Origin: an uncultured Labedella sp.
Lineage (GTDB): Bacteria > Actinomycetota > Actinomycetes > Actinomycetales > Microbacteriaceae
Direction: 5' to 3'
Assembly: GCA_934636065.1 (NCBI GenBank)
Contig: CAKTZW010000166.1
Coordinates: 1 to 5,478 of the forward strand
Length of the DNA: 5,478 nucleotides
Part shown: in pieces, positions 4,574 to 5,478 of the stretch
Position numbering within the stretch: the first letter of the stretch is position 1
Layout of the letters: each line of letters starts with the position of its first letter
Made by a program: the position numbers and the translations under genes
Notes under the pieces: generated by a model
Told to the model about the DNA's origin: nothing
The model's database searches: none
What the model saw: only the letters and a program-made list of their open reading frames with translations

Positions 4574-5478
4574 CTAACGCGCCGCCGATGCCGCCCGCGG
4601 GGACGGGGTCGGCGTCGTCCGCTCGCGACCGGCACGCTGCTCCAACACGCTCCGTCGGGCCTCGGTGAGGAAGTCGATCGAGGCGAGGGCGAGCGAGCGT
4701 TCCGCCACCGTGATGCGATCCCAGGCGGCCTTGCGGACGAGCGTCGAGACGTGCGCCGGCACCGTGACGGGGCGCGGCGTCATCGCGGAGAGGACGGCCA
4801 GATGGATCGCGTGGGCGTGACCGTCGGTGACGACGCGCCGCAATCCGTCGGCGTCGTCGGACCCGGCCGCCGCCGCGGCGCGCACCTCTTCCGCGCGTGC
4901 CACGACCCGCGGCGCGACGACCTCCTCCGGCACGCGGAGCAGCCCGGCCCGGCCCGGGCTCGATGCTCCGACGCCCGCCGACCAGGCGGTCAGGAGCGGT
5001 GCCGCGAGCAGCGACAGGATCATGACGGCGAGCCACGGAGCGGTTCCCGGAACGAGCGCGGCGGTCGCGAGCAGGATCAGCCCGAGCGCCACGTGAGCCG
5101 CATGGACACGGAACAGCTCCCGCAGACTGGGTCGTCGCCCCGTCCGCCGCTGGCCGCCCCACGAGACGGTCGCCCCGCTCAGCACCCCCACGATCGAGAC
5201 GGTTTGCATGACCATCGTGACGGGCGCCATCAGCGCGGAGACGAGGATCTCGAGCAGTCCGCTCAGCACGGCCCGTCCTGCTCCTCCGACCGCTGACCGG
5301 GCCTCCGTGTCGCCGAGGACGGCGACGATGCCGAGAACGCGGGGGAGGAAGACGAGGAAGGACGACACGCCGAAGACGACCACCGCCGCGACCGGGTCGA
5401 CGGCCCGGGCGACCGGGGTCGTGGTGTCGACGAGGGCGGACAGGACGCCCGCCAGGATGAAGTGCAGCCAGACGGGGG
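4574..5478 (-). CDS. mdoH: OpgH/MdoH-type glucan glucosyltransferase, C-terminal part (partial)
   Basis: The - strand frame is open from the right window edge down to a TAG at 4574-4576, about 300 residues, so the start and N-terminal part lie outside. I recognise the C-terminal region of the OpgH/MdoH family. These inner-membrane glucosyltransferases have a cytoplasmic GT2 domain and use UDP-glucose to polymerise beta-1,2-glucan backbones in Proteobacteria. Supporting landmarks are VFLPRVLGIVAVL, LLEILVSALMAPVTMVMQT and LLRVPEEVVAPRVV, which parallel conserved OpgH segments (LPK-LL, LLEMLFSALLAPVRM, IPEEYAPPRVL). At least four or five hydrophobic segments are visible: near the edge (WLHFILAGVLSALV), around VVVFGVSSFLVFLP, SALMAPVTMVMQTVSIVGVL, LGLILLATAALVPG and WLAVMILSLLAAPLLTAW. 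A soluble tail of about 115 residues follows, ending in a Pro/Ser/Ala/Arg-rich stretch. The catalytic Asp motifs cannot be checked here. The gene is convergent with rplQ and shares its terminator. Confidence 0.8.
   Translation of the reverse strand, partial: PVWLHFILAGVLSALVDTTTPVARAVDPVAAVVVFGVSSFLVFLPRVLGIVAVLGDTEARSAVGGAGRAVLSGLLEILVSALMAPVTMVMQTVSIVGVLSGATVSWGGQRRTGRRPSLRELFRVHAAHVALGLILLATAALVPGTAPWLAVMILSLLAAPLLTAWSAGVGASSPGRAGLLRVPEEVVAPRVVARAEEVRAAAAAGSDDADGLRRVVTDGHAHAIHLAVLSAMTPRPVTVPAHVSTLVRKAAWDRITVAERSLALASIDFLTEARRSVLEQRAGRERTTPTPSPRAASAAR

Noticed and set aside
4317..5162. - strand frame of 281 codons overlapping the OpgH-like gene and the rplQ tail
   Set aside because: It is Arg/Pro/Gly-rich, runs through the terminator hairpin, and conflicts with the membrane-protein frame that matches a known family.
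1..5478. CRISPR arrays, tRNAs, insertion sequences, attachment sites
   Set aside because: I looked for regular repeats, cloverleaf-like segments, transposase frames and terminal inverted repeats, and found none.

Overview
The window comes from a high-GC Gram-positive actinobacterium, most likely a member of the Micrococcales and perhaps Microbacteriaceae. This rests on strong GC bias at third codon positions, the actinobacterial forms of S13, S11, L36 and RpoA, an alpha operon without rpsD, and an L17 with a long acidic Ala/Glu tail. Genus and species cannot be told from the sequence alone.

Layout. Positions 1-1175 are the end of a mannitol-use operon: the last 13 codons of an upstream gene (probably a mannitol PTS component), overlapping by ATGA with mtlD (mannitol-1-phosphate 5-dehydrogenase). 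A 17-bp stem-loop at 1198-1235 closes this unit. Positions about 1267-4489 hold a complete translation/transcription operon on the + strand: a candidate promoter and a roughly 110-nt leader, then infA, rpmJ, rpsM, rpsK, rpoA and rplQ. It ends at a long stem-loop (4492-4552, core 4505-4541) that sits between convergent genes and can serve both strands. From 4574 to the right edge, on the - strand, lies the C-terminal part (about 300 residues) of a membrane protein. I recognise it as an OpgH/MdoH-type glucan glucosyltransferase; its catalytic domain lies outside the window.

How it works together. The central block makes initiation factor IF-1, ribosomal proteins L36, S13, S11 and L17, and the RNA polymerase alpha subunit, so ribosome and polymerase supply are coupled as in the bacterial alpha operon. 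The flanking mannitol and glucan genes are functionally unrelated to it and are separated by strong hairpins.

The coding content is largely ordinary housekeeping and I see no evidence of an undescribed multi-gene system. The parts most worth a second look are non-coding: a predicted three-way-junction RNA between rpmJ and rpsM, with a competing upstream hairpin, and two inverted repeats between rpsK and rpoA. The OpgH-like gene in a Gram-positive organism is also notable. No gene-free stretch exceeds 300 bases.
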